Source of the DNA: Kiritimatiellia bacterium
Lineage (GTDB): Bacteria; Verrucomicrobiota; Kiritimatiellia; RFP12; UBA1067
Length of the DNA stretch: 6,492 nucleotides
Direction: 5' to 3'
Assembly: GCA_016302985.1 (NCBI GenBank)
Contig: JAEDMN010000184.1
Span: 1-6,492 of the forward strand
Every line of letters starts with the position of its first letter. Positions within the stretch are counted from its first letter, which is position 1. Below are positions 6,470-6,492 of the stretch, in pieces. The position numbers were made by a program, and so were the translations under genes. The notes below the pieces were generated by a model that saw only the letters and a program-made list of their open reading frames with translations, searched no databases and was not told where the DNA came from.

Positions 6470-6492
6470 CGACATTCGCGCCGCGCCATCCA

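Noticed and set aside
6394..6489. N-terminal extension of the GDPD gene to 6489.
   Set aside because: It would translate through the promoter, the repeat leader and the AAGGAG site, and bury the signal peptide.

Overview
The window is a compact, GC-rich bacterial segment. It holds three genes, all on the minus strand, read from high to low coordinates: an exported glycerophosphodiester phosphodiesterase-family lipoprotein (6393-5383), a secreted GH71-like (endo-1,3-alpha-glucanase family) multidomain protein (5336-2742), and a secreted clan GH-A glycoside hydrolase with N-terminal carbohydrate-binding-like modules (2700-91). Each protein starts with a clear export signal. High GC, large modular exported glycosidases, a bacterial GH71-like enzyme and a 'PENS ... 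TKDG ... HD' type GDPD together suggest a glycan-degrading bacterium, perhaps of the Planctomycetes/Verrucomicrobia/Kiritimatiellota/Lentisphaerota type. There is no marker gene here, so this placement is an impression and not a demonstrated assignment.

Layout. Positions 6394-6492 are a regulatory region with a good sigma70-type promoter (TTTACA, 18-base spacer, TACAAT with an extended TG), a leader of about 40 nt built from ATCGC/GCGAT repeats, and a strong AAGGAG ribosome binding site for the GDPD gene. The GDPD stop and the GH71-like start are about 46 nt apart, with no promoter-like sequence between them but a small imperfect GC hairpin, so these two genes are probably co-transcribed. The GH71-like stop and the last gene are 41 nt apart. 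That gap holds a perfect extended -10 (TG-G-TATAAT) placed so that transcription should begin at or next to the ATG, so the third gene may be expressed independently from a leaderless mRNA. Positions 1-90 follow the last gene and show no terminator. They contain AGGAG-like motifs on the minus strand, including a full AGGAGG, which would fit another gene starting just outside the window.

Working together. The set looks like a small envelope or extracellular glycan-processing locus. The two glycosidases would attack a polysaccharide (alpha-1,3-glucan-like for the GH71-like protein; unknown, retaining mechanism expected, for the GH-A protein). The membrane-anchored GDPD would hydrolyse glycerophosphodiesters, conceivably phosphoglycerol substituents of the same polymer or released headgroups. 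This functional link is inferred from gene order only. No mobile element, CRISPR array, tRNA or rRNA is visible. The very long plus-strand open frames are antisense shadows of the real genes.
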